NCBI RefSeq assembly: GCF_028389875.1
Contig: NC_084669.1
Coordinates: 9,509,501 to 9,573,500 of the forward strand
Direction of reading: 5' to 3'
Origin: Rhea pennata
Lineage: Eukaryota > Chordata > Aves > Rheiformes > Rheidae
Length of the DNA stretch: 64,000 nucleotides
Numbering within the stretch: the first letter of the stretch is position 1; each line of letters starts with the position of its first letter. Positions 9,696 through 45,000 of this stretch are shown piece after piece. The notes below the pieces were generated by a model, which saw nothing but the letters and a program-made list of their open reading frames with translations, searched no databases and was not told the origin of the DNA. Both the position numbers and the translations under genes were made by a program.

Positions 9696-12600
9696 AAAGG
9701 CACACTCTGTCATTCTTTGCTTTTTCTTTTAGCACGGATGTGATAGTTATTAGGTGACAGATGTATTTTCTTTTTTGCCTTGTTAATTATTCTAGGCAGC
9801 CCAATCTCAAAATGTAGTTCCTGTAGTTCTGTCATTTGATGTTTCTTTAGGTGCTGTTTCACGTGATTTGAAAGTGTCTGAAAAAAGCCACTTTCTCCTA
9901 ATTCATTTATAACATGTGCTAAATGGGTCATACTACCTGTTTTGTGATGTTAAATGCTGGAGTTAACAGTACATCTGCTTAGGAAATTCTTTATAGTCTG
10001 GAGTTTAAATGGATCATATTTGTGCTCTGTGGGATGACTGAAAATCAAGGCAATTTGAAATGGCATTATATTGAATTAAAATATGCCAGACTCTCTCATG
10101 CATGCCTGTAATAACAGGAGAGCGGGCAATAGCTAGGAATGTTATGTTCCGAATTAGATCTGTGCAGAGGGTAGGAAGCGTACCAGGAATTGCTTTCATC
10201 ATGAGTACCTTCTAGTGGCTGGGAATTAGCAATGCTGGAATGATGACTAGAGCTTTGAGTGATACAACGGGTAACATAACAGGCAGCCAGGGAGTGAATC
10301 TGTCAGGATACTCTGCGTCCTTGCAGAGTAGGGGATGTGTACTTTCCTACAGAGAAAAGGGGAAGACTGACACAAAGGGAATTTGCTTTTTAGTGAATGA
10401 ACAGTCTGAGGTGGGAGTTTACTGTTTAAAACGCATATGGAAATGAGCAACATCAGTAGTCATTTTTTCTTCTTCTTTTTGTTCTCCATCTGTCTTCCAT
10501 CTTTACTGTTTTATTTTCTGTTGCTCTATACTTGCTAATGGGAAGAAAGAAGGAGAAGAAAATTTGAGTGCAGGAAAGAGAAGAGGCTTCAACTTTGAGG
10601 TTAAAATGATATGTCTTAGCTCTCTGCAAACACAAAAAAGAAATATAATCATCTTCTGCATTTTTAAATAAAGTGTTCTTGTAGTGAAGTTGAATTAACG
10701 TAGGTTTCCTTGAAATTTTTTATCTCTAGTTTCCAAAGTTTTATCCTCAGAAGATTTCATTGCTGGCTTATGTTTGGACATCTGTGCATTCAGTATCATG
10801 TCTAACAATATATGTAGAAGAATGATCCTAAAATTACAATTAAAAATTCTTGTTTTGCTGTTATGTGAGAAAATAAATTCTCATAACCTAACTTATCATG
10901 AATATATATTTATATTCAAATCAGAATTCAAATTGGAAGAGTTTTTAAAATAAGTGATCTTACAGCTATTAATTAGCTTTTTATTTCTGCAGATAATTGC
11001 TGTGCATTTTGTTCAGTAACTAAATATCTAATTACATACTTTTTTACTCAGGTATTTTACTTAGCTTAATAAATCTTGGATTCAAATAGTCAAATTAGTG
11101 TGCAAATGTGATATCACTGGCGCTTCTGTAATTTCAATTTTCATTTCGCTATAAAAATAACATTATAGACAAGCACCTGATCATCAGTATGATAACTTAC
11201 TATGATATAGTGTGCTAATTACCTTGATTTTTGGCATTAAAAATTCTAACAATGTGCTATAGTTGGCATTCAGTCTGCAAGAGTGAAACCAGGTCTTGGA
11301 TAAGAACAAAAATTGCTTGACTTGTCCACTTACTGAGATCAATTTAGTAGAACACGTTAAGGCCTTTGTTACGTGCTGATAGTCTGTAGAAGTTAGTCTA
11401 CTCTACAGTGTAAGTAGCTAAGTTTTAAACATTTATGCTTTAATTTTAAGTGGTTTTAAACTGTGAGACAAATTACTTGCAGAGAATAGAATGTAAATAG
11501 AACCATCCAAATAAGTCCCGGTAGCTTGAACATTCTGCTTGTCTGCAAGTTTTACCTCTTTAAAAGTAGTAATTGTGCAAGCATTTCTTGTTGTTCTTTT
11601 CTTTTTATTCATGAGTAACACTTTTAAGTAGGGGATTGAGGCCAGGCCTTAACAGATACTTAAAATAACCAGTACTATAGGAAGTGAGAAGTAATTTTTT
11701 CCTCGTTTTTTTTGGCCTTTAACAGGACCATGTATCAAGATTTTTCCATTTTCTCCGTAGATACGTACTATGTTAGATACTTAACTAAAGAGCTTAAATG
11801 AGTCATTGTCATAATATTTGTATTTTTATCATTCAATCGGCAGTAAATAAAAGATGTTTTTATTCTAGTAATATGTTTAAGCTAACAAAAAAAATATTGC
11901 TTGTTTTCTGAGATCTTGTTTTCCTTTATGTATATGTAAAGCATTTTTCCTGTAAGTAGTTAGTGGGATGTCCACTTACTGTATCTGTAGGCTGTCTTCT
12001 TCCTGCTTTGGTTCTGGTCAGTTTTGGTATCAGCAGTTTAGCACTTCTAAGATAGTGCTGGAAATTATTGTGCTGTTGCCCATACTAGCCTTTAATGTTT
12101 TGCCTCCTGGGTGGAGGCTGGAGTTAAATTTGTTTCCCAAGTACTAAGATAATACTTAAAATGGACCTAAACTATATTCCAATGTCTGTATACCGGAAGG
12201 ATTTCTTCTTTGTTTGTGCACGATACCCAGGGCCCTTTATGGGTCTAAAGGAAGCATGGTTGGATCCATGTTAGTATTCCTCTTTGCCCTCTAATCATGT
12301 AAGTAGTTGTTCAGTTTGTGCAGTTCTACCTAATTTACCCTGTGCTGTTGCATTGTGGAAAAACAACATGGGCACTGTCATCCTAGTATAAGAACAAGGG
12401 CAAGAACATAGGGAAGATGTGTGCCAGGCATAGAATGTCAAACCAACTGTGAATTATAAAACCAGAATAAGAGGAGAACTGGTCAGACCAGTAGTGCCTG
12501 TGTTAGACCTGTCACAGCAACAAAGAAGTATTAAAACCTAGCGACAGGAAACTTTCCACGTGCTGCACCAGGCATATGACAATCCTGGAAGATGACTGAT

Positions 12601-13686
12601 TATTCAAGGTATGCAGACGGACAAGCTTACTAATCTCATGGTGATAATTTGAGAAGTTTCTACGTTGGGCATTTTGAGTTGACTTGGTTGTGATTAGAGC
12701 CTCCTGTAGCATAGGCAACAGAAGGGAACTCGTACCAGAGCGAACCTGGGGTAAACTCTGTGTGGAAGTGACTGAGGTGCAAGGTGCTCTTATCATGCCA
12801 TTGGGAGGATGATTAACTCTAAGGATGATTAACTTAGAGGAAAGTAAGCACATTTCTTTATGTGGAGCAACTGATAACTTGATTCCTGATTTGCCTTTTT
12901 TACGTTTGCTTTTTATGCCTTCTGAAGATACCATAAAAGACATTGAGTTATTTTGTTCTCTTGATGCGGTATTTTGTAAGAGAATGATACCAGTAACTGT
13001 TACTTGCTTGATTTTTGGAAGACTTGCTTATAAAGATGGGTAGGATAATAAAAGGTGGATATAAAATCTGGAAAACTGTGAAGCTACTCTGAAATGTCTG
13101 GTGTGTATATACTATGGGACCTGCAGTATGTGGGTTAATGTTGTGAAGCAGACACTCTACTGTTACCGTGTTTCCTTTCAGCTAGCAACTGCTAGTTTTG
13201 TAGTGTTTTTAAGGTACTTCCACACAAAAAAACTCATTTGGTAACAAAGCCTTTTCTTTACTCTTCTTGTTGCAGTTTTCTGCGTTCTCCTTAATACAGG
13301 AGGTGTCTGCTATACTTAGTTGCCCAAGGTAAATGCAACAAACTTTGGGTATGCCAGAGACATTTGAATATCAAGATGAACTCGCATAGACAGTTACTCC
13401 ACATAATTTTTTGGCTAGATATTTCTGATGTGAAGATCGGTTGTGACCTTATGACCAATTGTTAGGCTTTATTTCTATTTAATAGTTAGTAATTAGAATA
13501 TGAAAATTATCACTATCCAGCAGGGGAAAAGAAATCCAGCTACTTAGGATTCAGATTTGGGTTCAAATTTGGGCAGACATTTAAAATCAAATGTTGCAAT
13601 CAGGAAGCCTAGGAACATTCTTAATATGGTAAATTGTATTCTGGGTACCATTTCAATTTGCAGCAAGTGTGCAGGAAACACTGAAT

Positions 13687-13718
13687 CCCCCCTCCCTCCC
13701 CCCCCCCTCTCTCTCTCG
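13687..13718. repeat. C-rich/(CT)n pyrimidine tract
   Basis: C6-T-C3-T-C10 is followed by (TC)n and CGCGC. The minus strand reads G10-A-G3-A-G6, which could fold as a G-quadruplex. The block is also a homopurine-homopyrimidine tract. Confidence 0.85.
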
Positions 13719-14065
13719 CGCTATTTTTCTTTTTTGCTTTAATAGATTGGTTTAGTTACTTTTGAAATTCGCGTGTGTTTGCTGTGAAACCTAGGCTCTG
13801 TTTACAGTTGGTATTAAGTATAGGATCTTCTGGGTATGGAGTTGGTAGCATTTTATTCTGTTAATAGTAACTTGAGTTATGCAAGTAGTTTTATTTCTAC
13901 TTGCAAATAAATTAATCCTGCCCTTTGTAAGTAATACTGTGACTTAGTATTAGAAGGAAATAATCCAGAAAAATGAAAATTAGGACAATGAATTGGAAGG
14001 AAGCTAGTAGGCTGTATTTTTTACCTGCTGCTCTCAAATGAAGGGAAATACCATCTACTGTGTGT

Positions 14066-14082
14066 GCATATAAGTATATATA

Positions 14083-14120
<38 letters not shown>

Positions 14121-14152
14121 GTATGTGTGTGTATATTTATATATATCTATAT
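14066..14152. repeat. Compound (TA)n/(TG)n microsatellite
   Basis: Alternating TA and TG runs with short interruptions form a compound purine-pyrimidine microsatellite, likely to be length-polymorphic. Confidence 0.9.
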
Positions 14153-16925
14153 CTCCAGGCTGTGCTGAAGATCTTGTGTATGATAACCAACATGGATTAG
14201 GAAGTTCATGTATCTGATTTTACCCGTTCTTTTCTCATGGGAATGGTGAACTCCAGCAGCTGGGCAGTAATAAGCTGTTTTGAGGCAGTAATACATCAAA
14301 CTACACATTTTGAGGCGGTTTATGACACTTTGGAAAGTACTTCAGAAAAAGCTTAAAATGAGCCTAAAAATCCCTCTGCTCATTCCAGAGAAAGTATCTG
14401 CAAGAACTTGTATTACAATACCTACTATAGAATAAACTTGTACCTCAGCTTTATTACTAATAAGGTCTCTTACACACAAACCTGCTGAATGTGTGGAATA
14501 TAAGCCACCAGTGACAAAAGGGGGAAAAAATGCTGGAAGGTAAATTTCTGTCTTCCATCCTAACTGCATTATTTGCATATTGTCTTATTGACAATGTTAA
14601 ATACACACCCTCAGTTTATTTTAAACAGCTTTTTAATTAAGTAGGAGCTAGTGTTTCTTTTACTGTCAAATTGATTGCTTTCTCCTGCAGCTATGCTCAT
14701 TGTCTTCTATTTGTGGGTAGATGTAAATGGTCGGTGAGGGTTGTTTTGTTGTAGTTTCATGTAGTACATTGTGAACCTTTTTTACTAGAAGAAATTACCA
14801 AAGAATCAGTTGGTACCAACAGAGAAATTGCTTTGCACAGACCAGATGGCAGGGCAAGAGTTTGGGGGTTATGGATTTGCTGACTGCAGTGTTGACTGAG
14901 CATAAATTCTTTGAAGCAAAGGGGATCAGGAGTTTCACAAACAGATCTTCTTTGATATCAATAAAACTGAGAGCCCTTGGAAAAGTTTCACATTGTATGT
15001 TGTGCGTAAGGTCTCTTATTCACCCCCTCCATTCTAATTTGTGATTTTACTTGCTCTTTGCCTTCTGGTTCCCATTGTTTCCCATATTTTAGATGCTATA
15101 GCGTTTGGTTTTGCTTTGAAAGTGAGGAGGACAAGTGCTTTGCTTGTTACAAGTACTTAAAAAAAATAAATTGTCACTTTTTCAAAATAGCCACACATCT
15201 TACTGTTTTCTGTAGGTGTTTTTGTACCTGTTCTATGTACCTATTCCCTTTCTCTGTCTTACTGTTTGCTGGTGATTTGTGAATGTTGTCTAGCCGTGGC
15301 AGGACATGTACACTTGTCCTTATACCCTGTTTTCCATTATATTTTCCTTTTGTTGTTTAACGGACAGTTGCAACCTAACCGTTGATTTAAGTTACTAGTG
15401 GTGACCTTTGGGGTGTGTGTGTATACATATATGTGCATGTACACACATGTGTGACTACTTCCCTGCAGAAACAGCTAGGCTGAGGTTTCTTCTCCTCCTT
15501 GCCATACTCTTGTACGTATTGGTGGAAGGTTGTAGTGGTAGCAGTTTGTCAGAGACCTAGTGGCAGTCACGAATCCCTCTGTTTTAACAATAGTCAAAAA
15601 CAGTGTAAGCCACAGTACAGTGTGTTGGTTAATAAGGCAGAGACTCCAGAGAAGCAGAGCCAAGTGCACAAAGCGTTTCCTTCCAGACTGATTCAAAGTG
15701 CAGGGCTTGAAGCATGTAGTTGAATGACTGAGATTGTGTGAATGTGAAGAGAAAGCTAAATGAATCAGAAGGCAAGTCTGCAAACATGCTTGATGCTGTA
15801 AGATGGCGAAGTCACTGTTTCTGTTGAGAATTACTGGAAAAACAAAATTGAATTCTTAAACAATGATATGCCTCCTGTTTATGAGTAAAGGTACATATAT
15901 AAAAATAATTACTCAATATTTTAATAATTAATTATTCAATGATTTAATAATTTATGAATAGTTTTTCCAGTGCCAGGGGCACTGGATTGCAACTGAAAGT
16001 TACGATGGCTATAATGAATTTCTCCTAATGGAAATGATATCTCAAGGGCTTCTTGTGTTGGCTAAAAATGCCAGCAGTCTTTCTAGACACCTGATCATCT
16101 AGAATTCCTGAAACAGAAGATATGACACTGTAACCAGGGTCTTCCCTAACTGTTCTGGCTGTTTGGGTTGTGATATGATGTAATTTGCTGTAAGAACACT
16201 TTCTACATAGCTTTTTGACTCCTCAGATATTTATTCTGCAAGCTACTTCTGAAAGAGCAAATCTGCCATGGACCATCTGTGATCTTGCAGCAAAGGATTT
16301 GTGCTGCTTGCGAACAGTTGGGGAAGAGAAATTATTTTTCTCTCCTTCATTCTTTCAGGTTGCTGGGTATAGGCACGTTTTACTATATAAGTATATATGG
16401 GTAATTGGTCAGGACATGACAGTAAGGAAGTTGTATGTATGTTCTCATTGGCTGGATGAGTAACCCTGTGTTGTAAAAACACATATGTCAAGGCATGTTG
16501 TTACCTTCCAACAACTTATTAGAAAATGAGCAGTAAATCTGTGGATTCTTAGATTTTTGTTGTTGTTGTTATATTTATCAGAAGTATTTTCAGAGGTGAT
16601 CACTTGGCCTATTTGGATTTAAAAAGAAATAAATTGGTTCATTCTGAAAAGCTGCTGTTTTTCTAGTTGACTTGTCACTTGCTGTCCAGCTACTTTGTGT
16701 TTGCTATCCCTGTTTTTATTCTCCTTTTAGGAACTTGCATTGGAACATTTATTTAAAAATCAGGCTGGAAAATTGACAAACTGGATAAAACTTAAGTACC
16801 TAATTATTTCTATCCTTAGAATATTACTTTCCAGTAGCCTTTTTTCTCCTCTCCCAATCTTTATTTAATTTTTACTTTGACTATAATGTATAATGCAAAA
16901 TTTCCTTCTAGATTTTCAAAAGAAA

Positions 16926-38109
<21,184 letters not shown>

Positions 38110-38485
38110 CTAGAACTCTTATGGAATAACCAACATAAAGATGCAGAAGAGGCAGGTGCTACAGACCATTGCTTTTTTACAGTTTTTCTGAAATATGGCT
38201 ACCTGCCAGCACAAGCATCCAGTACTTTACGTATACAACCTTTTAATTATACGGGCTGTCCTTCACGTGAGAGAGTCTGCAGGGTTTGGCATCAGCGTGG
38301 TTCTGTCTACTCAATAGTAGCCTGAGATGTTGCTGAATTTTACTACGCACTACATTGAGATAAAAATTTTGTTTGAAATGACATACAGACTGTTTGCAGT
38401 GCACACCGTTTTGAGTGAGTTGCAATGAAATTTTAATTTGTGCACTGTATAATTAATCACTTTTTTTAATGATAGGGGTTGGAAA

Positions 38486-38491
38486 AATAAA
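38486..38491 (+). terminator. CCDC186: Proximal candidate poly(A) signal
   Basis: AATAAA lies about 380 nt past the stop and is followed within 30 nt by a T/GT-rich stretch (TTTTTTAGTTGTTGAG) suitable as a downstream element. Confidence 0.5.
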
Positions 38492-39088
38492 GCTGATTAT
38501 TTTTTAGTTGTTGAGCATATCCAGTGTTACTGAGCTTTAAGGGCTTTCAGACATTACTTCCTTGCATATTATTTCTGATATTTAGGTTGGTTAAGCGTTT
38601 TTGACATGTGCATGGAAAAATGCTTCCTCACAAAATTTGTTTTTTAAGTGAGGACCATGGTATTGTGTATTTTCTGCTGTAGGTTAACATTCAACTTGGT
38701 GTTTCTTTATTTAAAAGAAGTGAAACAACATTAAAAATAAGATAAGAAACTTGCTGGTTCAGTTGTTAAGTATGTGTGATTGAAGCAATTGTCAACTCAA
38801 CGAATAGTATAAACCCCTGATCTTTATGTGTGTGAATCTAAAGAATTCTTATCTCAGGTAGTTCATTACTGAAGTTCTCTGACTTTCTGCATTAACTAAT
38901 AACATTTAAAAAGTAGGAGTTTAAATTGTCCACTGTTACACATGTACAGGGAGACCTCCTGATTAAATCTGTCTTCAAAATTTAAGCCCACTGAAGTTTC
39001 CTCATTAACTATGGATAGATTAGGCAGTAAAAGTGACAGTGAGAAATGAGAACTGTATTTAAGTGGATTTGCAGTCTATTAGTTGGAC

Positions 39089-39094
39089 AATAAA
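39089..39094 (+). terminator. Possible internal poly(A) signal
   Basis: A canonical AATAAA within the inferred 3' UTR. The downstream context is less clearly GT-rich than at the proximal and distal candidates. Confidence 0.25.
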
Positions 39095-41128
39095 AGTGGC
39101 ACAGAAATTTGAGACTCTCTAATTTTCCTGCTGTGAAGGAGACTGTCCAAAATGGCCTGAACTTACATCTGATACTTAATCCTTCAGCTACTGAGAGTGT
39201 GGTGAAGAAAGAGTATCAAGAAGACAAGATTCCAGTTTGTCACAATATCATTTTCACATTTTAATTCCAGGTTTATTTACAGGTCTCTGTTCCAGCAGTA
39301 AATGCATGTATTTTAATACAACATGTATTGTGTTTTGACCAAAATTTATTGATCACAACCAGAGTAGGTGACAGCGTAAATACGTATTTTGTCTTTTTTG
39401 TTAAATATTTGCACTTCCTGTTATCATGAAAAAATACTTAGTGTGCACTTAAAGTAGCTGAAGTGTTACTGTTTTAATTAGAAAGGACACTTGAAGAGAA
39501 TTTTCTTTATCTTATCCCAGTTGCCATTTACATCAGATGTAAAAGAAGAGGCCTGAATCCTGTATCACAAGGGAAAAAAATTTATCAAAGTACCTAGACA
39601 GCTTAGGTGTGTGTGTCCCATTTTCAGGTGCCACTGAGTCACTTGAGTAGTTTGGGGGATTTATAATGAGTTGAATTGAGCATAAGGGCCTAATTTGGCT
39701 CTTATGAGTAGTTTGGTGCAAGACAATGAGACTTTCTTTTTACTTTAAAGATAGGCATCTCTGAAGGTGCTTGCAAGGTTAAAGTCTTGTAAGTTTTCCA
39801 GGGAGCCTTTGGAGTTTTGAATAACCAGTCCTTCTAATGTAAGAGGATTAAGTCTTTGCATAAAAAGGGAGGATAAAAACAAGTGATTTAAAACTTGATG
39901 AGCACTGTAGGAACTGTGACCTTTTAACCTGGATGGGATTTTATACATACATCTTTTTTTCTTTTTTCCTTTAAAAAAAAACAACAAAAAAAAACTCCTG
40001 AGAGCAATGGTTATGCACAGTGTTAGGGAATTTTGACTTACCCAGTTATGAATTCCTGCTTTACAGTTGTTTAAGTGATGTGGAGAAGTAAGTTCCAGGT
40101 TCTTCTGAAACAGATTTGTCACAGTCTTCTGGAAATCTGAGAGCTTACCTTGAGCAATCAGGCAGTTTTTCCTGACTGAACTAGACTTTCCGTGGAAAGA
40201 AAGAAATTTAGGAAGAACAAGTCACATTTCAAAACATAACTTAGCTCTTGTATGTTTGTTTTCTTGCTTTAATGTGCCAGCTCTTTGGATATTTTTCAGG
40301 CATTCAACTGAATGACTCCAGTATTTTAGATGCCGTGTTAATATTGTAACCATATATGTTCTTCAGGTGTACAATGTGAATGAAGGAGAGGTGTGGTGCA
40401 GATGGAGTAAGTGCAATGATATTGCGGGATTTTTTTTACTTTTTTGGCATGTTCTTTCTCCTTTTAAATTATTAGAGAAACCTGGTTGGTTGTCCTCCTA
40501 CCTGGCTGAAAATGCTGCTTCCTCTCTGTAACACCAGGTAAATTTTTGGTTATGGAGACACACAAAGCAGCCCCAAAAAATCACTTTGTTTATTGCATAC
40601 TGTATTTACATGGACCAAGGTTTTCTTCTAGATGTTTTATTTTAAACATACCTATTAAAGATGGAAATTTCATTCTAGTTTGCACACTGGCAAATGACTA
40701 GACTAAGCAGAGAAGTTCGAGTATGTGACAGGGTCAGTTAGCAACTTTGCTTAGTAATATTGCTTATTCCTGAGAAAGAATGCTGTGTTACCACATAAAT
40801 ATTGCTGTCAAGTCACCTGCCTTTTTTCATGGGCTAGACTAAGTGTCAGGAATCTAATGTTGGTGCATATTTTTTTGGTGAAAAACTATGTAGTGGAGAA
40901 CAGGCTAGTGGGTTTCTGAGGGATTCTTTTATACCGTGCACATCTGGAGTGGATGCAAGGCTTGTGCAGTAATCACATTTCACTTATTTTGGAAACTTTT
41001 TGTCATTGTTATGAATATTAGACTGAAATTTTTCCTCAGATAAATTGTTATTTTGAAGACAGCCTGGAGCAGTTAGTTAGATATGTGCCATTGAAATTCA
41101 GTGTCCATTACATACCTAATTGCTACAG

Positions 41129-41184
41129 GCTTTTTTTTTTTTTAATTTTTTTTAATTTTATTATTTTTTTTTATTATTTTTTTT
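41129..41184. repeat. T-rich low-complexity tract
   Basis: Runs of T broken by single A or TTA units within the inferred 3' UTR of CCDC186. A low-complexity, AU-rich element-like region. Confidence 0.85.
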
Positions 41185-42064
41185 GAAAATGCCAGGCTTG
41201 TAGCTAGTTGCATCCTACAGGCAGATATCCTACATCTGTTTCTTGAATACTCAGGGTGCTTTTTTAAATGAAAACATCCCACATCCTGATGTTCTTAGAA
41301 GTCCTATGGAAAAGCTGCCTATGCTTTTCCACCCTCTGTAAAATGCAGTACTGAAGTTGGCTTAAGCCAGACCTTCCTAACTGAAGGGTACCACTTCATG
41401 CTATAAAAATCACTGATTTTTTGCTACGTAAACTTGTGCAATATTTTTAGTCTCCCAAAACCAGTGAGGATCAGCTTATGCTTGTCAGACTTTTATTCTT
41501 CACCTATTGCTGGCAACAGCTGCAGTATCTCCAACTATTAAAACACAGCTTGCTCTTTGTAAAAATTGCCATTAAAATATTTGGTTCATAACTAGAAAAA
41601 TCAGATCTCTTGCTTTCACTGAATCAAGTTTAAAGCTGGTTGCTAGCATGACACAGAACTGGGATCAAGTCCCAGTAGTCCAGAGAACAAGGCCTGATGC
41701 ATCCTGTAGGAATGAGCTCAGGTACTCTTTCAGCTGTTGATGGAAACAGCTGTGGTGATAAATGTTAACAGTAGGTGGCACTAGAAATCAGATTTACTAT
41801 GCCTCCGAAACAACCTGAAACCTTTCAAAAGGCATATTGCTGAGTTACAGAGGGAGGAGGATAGTATTTAGAGCTTTTTCAAGGTGGATAGGGTTTCCTT
41901 ACTTCCTATTTTTGTGTTTTGACAGTGAAACTATACTGACTCTTCCAATATGTTGTCTGAATATAAACAAATGTCTATTGATTTAATTAATTTTGTAGAT
42001 ACTGTTTCTGTATAAAGTTTTGGGAAACATCACTATACATTATGTATATATTGTACTTTTAAAT

Positions 42065-42070
42065 AATAAA
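42065..42070 (+). terminator. CCDC186: Distal candidate poly(A) signal
   Basis: AATAAA is preceded by TGTA-type motifs (TGTATATATTGTAC) and followed after about 15 nt by TGTGAGCGTATGTTTCGAGTTTGTGG, a GT-rich downstream element. This is the best complete poly(A) site in the window and probably ends the long CCDC186 transcript near 42085-42095. Confidence 0.6.
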
Positions 42071-42090
42071 CATACAAATATGTGAGCGTA

Positions 42091-45000
42091 TGTTTCGAGT
42101 TTGTGGTTTGCATCATAGCCTGTTTAACACAGTCTAACTCTAGATTATGCAGAGACCTGAGCTGGCTCTTCACTTGAAGGCTTGTGGTGGTGGCAATGCG
42201 CTTGGGTAGCAGTCGTCTTTTCTGAGGGGAGAGTCTTCCTTCTCACAGTGCCAAAATGCCTGTGTGTGTGCGCCTTGTAAACATGTATGCTGAGCTAAAA
42301 GCAACTTCATTGCTAGCTGATTGTTTTTGCTAGTATGGTGACTGGGACTGCACCATTAAAGCACCTTCTTGTTTTCCTCCAGTAGGTATAACTATTTATG
42401 TCAGTATAATATAATTTGCAGTTGGAGGGCTTGCTCTCTACAGTCTGACAGGGCAAGTCTTGCTGCAGCCTGTGCTTCTCTAAATAAGAGATGGCAGTGC
42501 TTCTTTATTGTATATCTCAGATATTGCAAGACTGCCCTGCAGCAAAGCCAGGGGAAGTAGGCCTGCACACCTTTCATACCATGCTTCAGAAGTTGTTGGA
42601 AATGGGGGTGAGGTTTCTCTATCCTAAGAACTGGTGATAGGTATGCTACAATTAAGTACTGCTGTGATTTACTGTCAATTCCAGTAAGCAGCCTTAATAC
42701 TGGAATCCTGCTTTCCCTTGTGTAATGTGAATTTGACAGTACTTGCAGTAGCAAGGACCAGTTTACTTGGTTACAGCTCTACATTTGGCACATTGTTACT
42801 TGCTACTCTGTTTTATTTATTCAGTTAGAGAGATAGTATCTTTTGTTATAACCATGATGATATCATTATAAGAAAAGTGATGCTATCATTGCTGGCTGTT
42901 GACTATGCCTATATTTAAAGCCCAGATCTCAGTTTTGTGTAGACTGTCTTGCCCATGCAAATTAATTGTAGGGGGACAGGGAAAAAGGAAGCCTGAGAAG
43001 GGGATAACTTCCAGACTGTAATTTAGTATCTCCTAGAGTGCCTTAAGTGAAAGGAGGAGTCATATTTTCTGTAGCAATTTGATAACGAACTCCAACTAGC
43101 TTCTCAGGAGCAGGGTAAAGGCTCCCAGTGTGTTTTCTAGTTACTATTATTTGTATGGCCATATGCTGGATTTGTTTTGCAGTTAACTCACTGCTGTTCT
43201 GTCAGCCTTTTCCATTGGGAGCAGATGCAGCTCTAGATGAGACCAAACATCAAGATTTATTTGTGCTTCCAGTAGTTTACACTGCTGTTTGGAAACAGCA
43301 GCTGAAAGTGAAGTTTCCTCAAATACAAATCTTGGCTTTGTTATTTGCAAGTAGCCATTTGGCAAACAGCTACTCATCCTCATTTTACAGGTAGATCTGC
43401 ATTTCAGACTGGAACAGAACAGCTATATTTGCAGAGGAAGGGTTCTCCCAGCACAACAGTGTTAAGTACTCAGCCTTGAAGCAAGCCAATCTGATATGGT
43501 GCTATTGGGTAATAAATATAGAACTTGATGCTAGCAACTTGTCTAGCTGAGAAAGAAAATCATTGCTACTTTCTTCTCTCACTCCCTGTCCTATTTTAAG
43601 ATTTTTTTTTAACAGAGATAGAGTTGGGGTTTTGTTATTGCTGTTTTCAGACTATTTTGCACTAAAGCACAATCCTAGACTCTGCAAGATTTTTGCATGC
43701 ATAAATGTAGCTGTTGAAGAGTGAGCACTTCTGAACAACTTGTTCTCATCTAATGTTTGTAAATAAGCCATTCAATATGTTCATAGCTGTTTTGCCTTAG
43801 TGGGTGCCCTGTAGTTGGGAGAATGTCTGTCCTTCCAGTTTTTCAGGGCTCTTTACCATGTGCAGCTGCCTGCTATCTTAGGAGGGCAGCTCTAATGCCT
43901 CAAGTGAAGCACCTAGCTGACTGAAGGGTTGGATTCATTCTGCTCTGAATGCCTGTGGGCTGCTTAATCTCATGAGAATGCAATAAGGCAAATTAACACA
44001 CGAAATCACTGAAGAGTCTCTAAATTCTAGCCTAAATGCTTGAGTTTTGACACAGGATGGGAGAGTACAGCCTAGCAAGAAGAGCTAGTCCCTTTGAAGT
44101 CTCTGAGAAGTCCTTGAATACTGCCCTTAGCTGTCTAACCTGTGGTTAATCAGGGGCAGGTCCTGCCTTTGAAGATGGAGATAGCTTGACGCAAGCTATG
44201 AGGTTTAGGGCAATATTCTTTCAAGCTATGGTCTGTGATTTCAGAGTAGCTTTATGAATTGCTCCTGACTATTCTTGCCTCAGTGCTATAAGCCCCCACA
44301 ATCATCTGACAGAAGTGTTTGTGGGGCTGCACTGTAAAAGCAGCTAGTTAAAAATACTGAAAGAAAACTATTAGATCTAAAAGTATTTTAACTCCACTCA
44401 GGGCTAGACACAGGAGAAAGTGAGAATTCTTTATATCAGCATTGCAGGCAAAAGAGAGTATGGCAAGGCTGTGGCCGAAGAAAAGCAAGCTTAGTGCCAG
44501 TCGGTTTAAATCTGTTTCATGGCTCTGCAGGTTCCCTGGAAACTTTGGCAAGTCAGAGGCTGAAAAAATGTGGCCTCAGGCTCAGACCTGCAACCTGCTA
44601 ATGCTGTAAGTGGCTTGTACCAATCATCTGGTCTTACTTCACTGTAGTAATTAGATTACAGGAGAAGTATTGATTAGACAGACTCTAGAAAATGTTTAAG
44701 GACTTCAGTCTTTTGGAGATGGAAGTGGAAGAGGTTTTACACCAATGAAGTGACAAATCAGAAAAAGCTAGTATCAGCCTATCATGGGTTTAAAGTTGGG
44801 AGTGACATGGGCTACTGGCAACTTGGCTCATGGTGTCCATTTCCTGTTCCCTTCTGCTTGCCTGTGAACTGGTGTCATCTGGCCCTAGGGCTCAGTCAGC
44901 TGATGGGGATGGTTTACACAAGGGACAGGACTCCACTGTGGCAGGGCAGATCTAGGGCTGGCCCAGGGCTCTGGGTGAAATGTATGATGCTGGTGAGGCT

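Larger units (their letters stand above)
9696..16911 (+). other. CCDC186: CCDC186 intron 1, distal half
   Basis: AT-rich intronic sequence with no supported exon or RNA gene. It contains a pyrimidine tract at 13687-13718, a TA/TG alternating block at 14066-14152, and an imperfect AT-rich direct repeat at about 15912-15952. The 3' acceptor is a weak-looking TTTCCTTCTAG ending at 16911. Confidence 0.7.
38110..42090 (+). other. CCDC186: CCDC186 3' UTR (extent inferred)
   Basis: This is the region from the stop to the best distal poly(A) signal. It is AT-rich, has many ATTTA pentamers, an extended T/A homopolymer patch at 41129-41184, and no competing gene. Its length is inferred from poly(A) motifs alone. 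If the 38486 signal is used, the UTR is only about 400 nt. Confidence 0.5.

Noticed and set aside
14066..14152. Possible array of spaced repeats
   Set aside because: Plain compound dinucleotide microsatellite. There are no spacers or repeat units of CRISPR type anywhere in the window.
42369..43394. Possible second small gene just after the CCDC186 3' end
   Set aside because: Several overlapping frames of 60-120 codons on both strands have no recognised family and no consistent splice signals.
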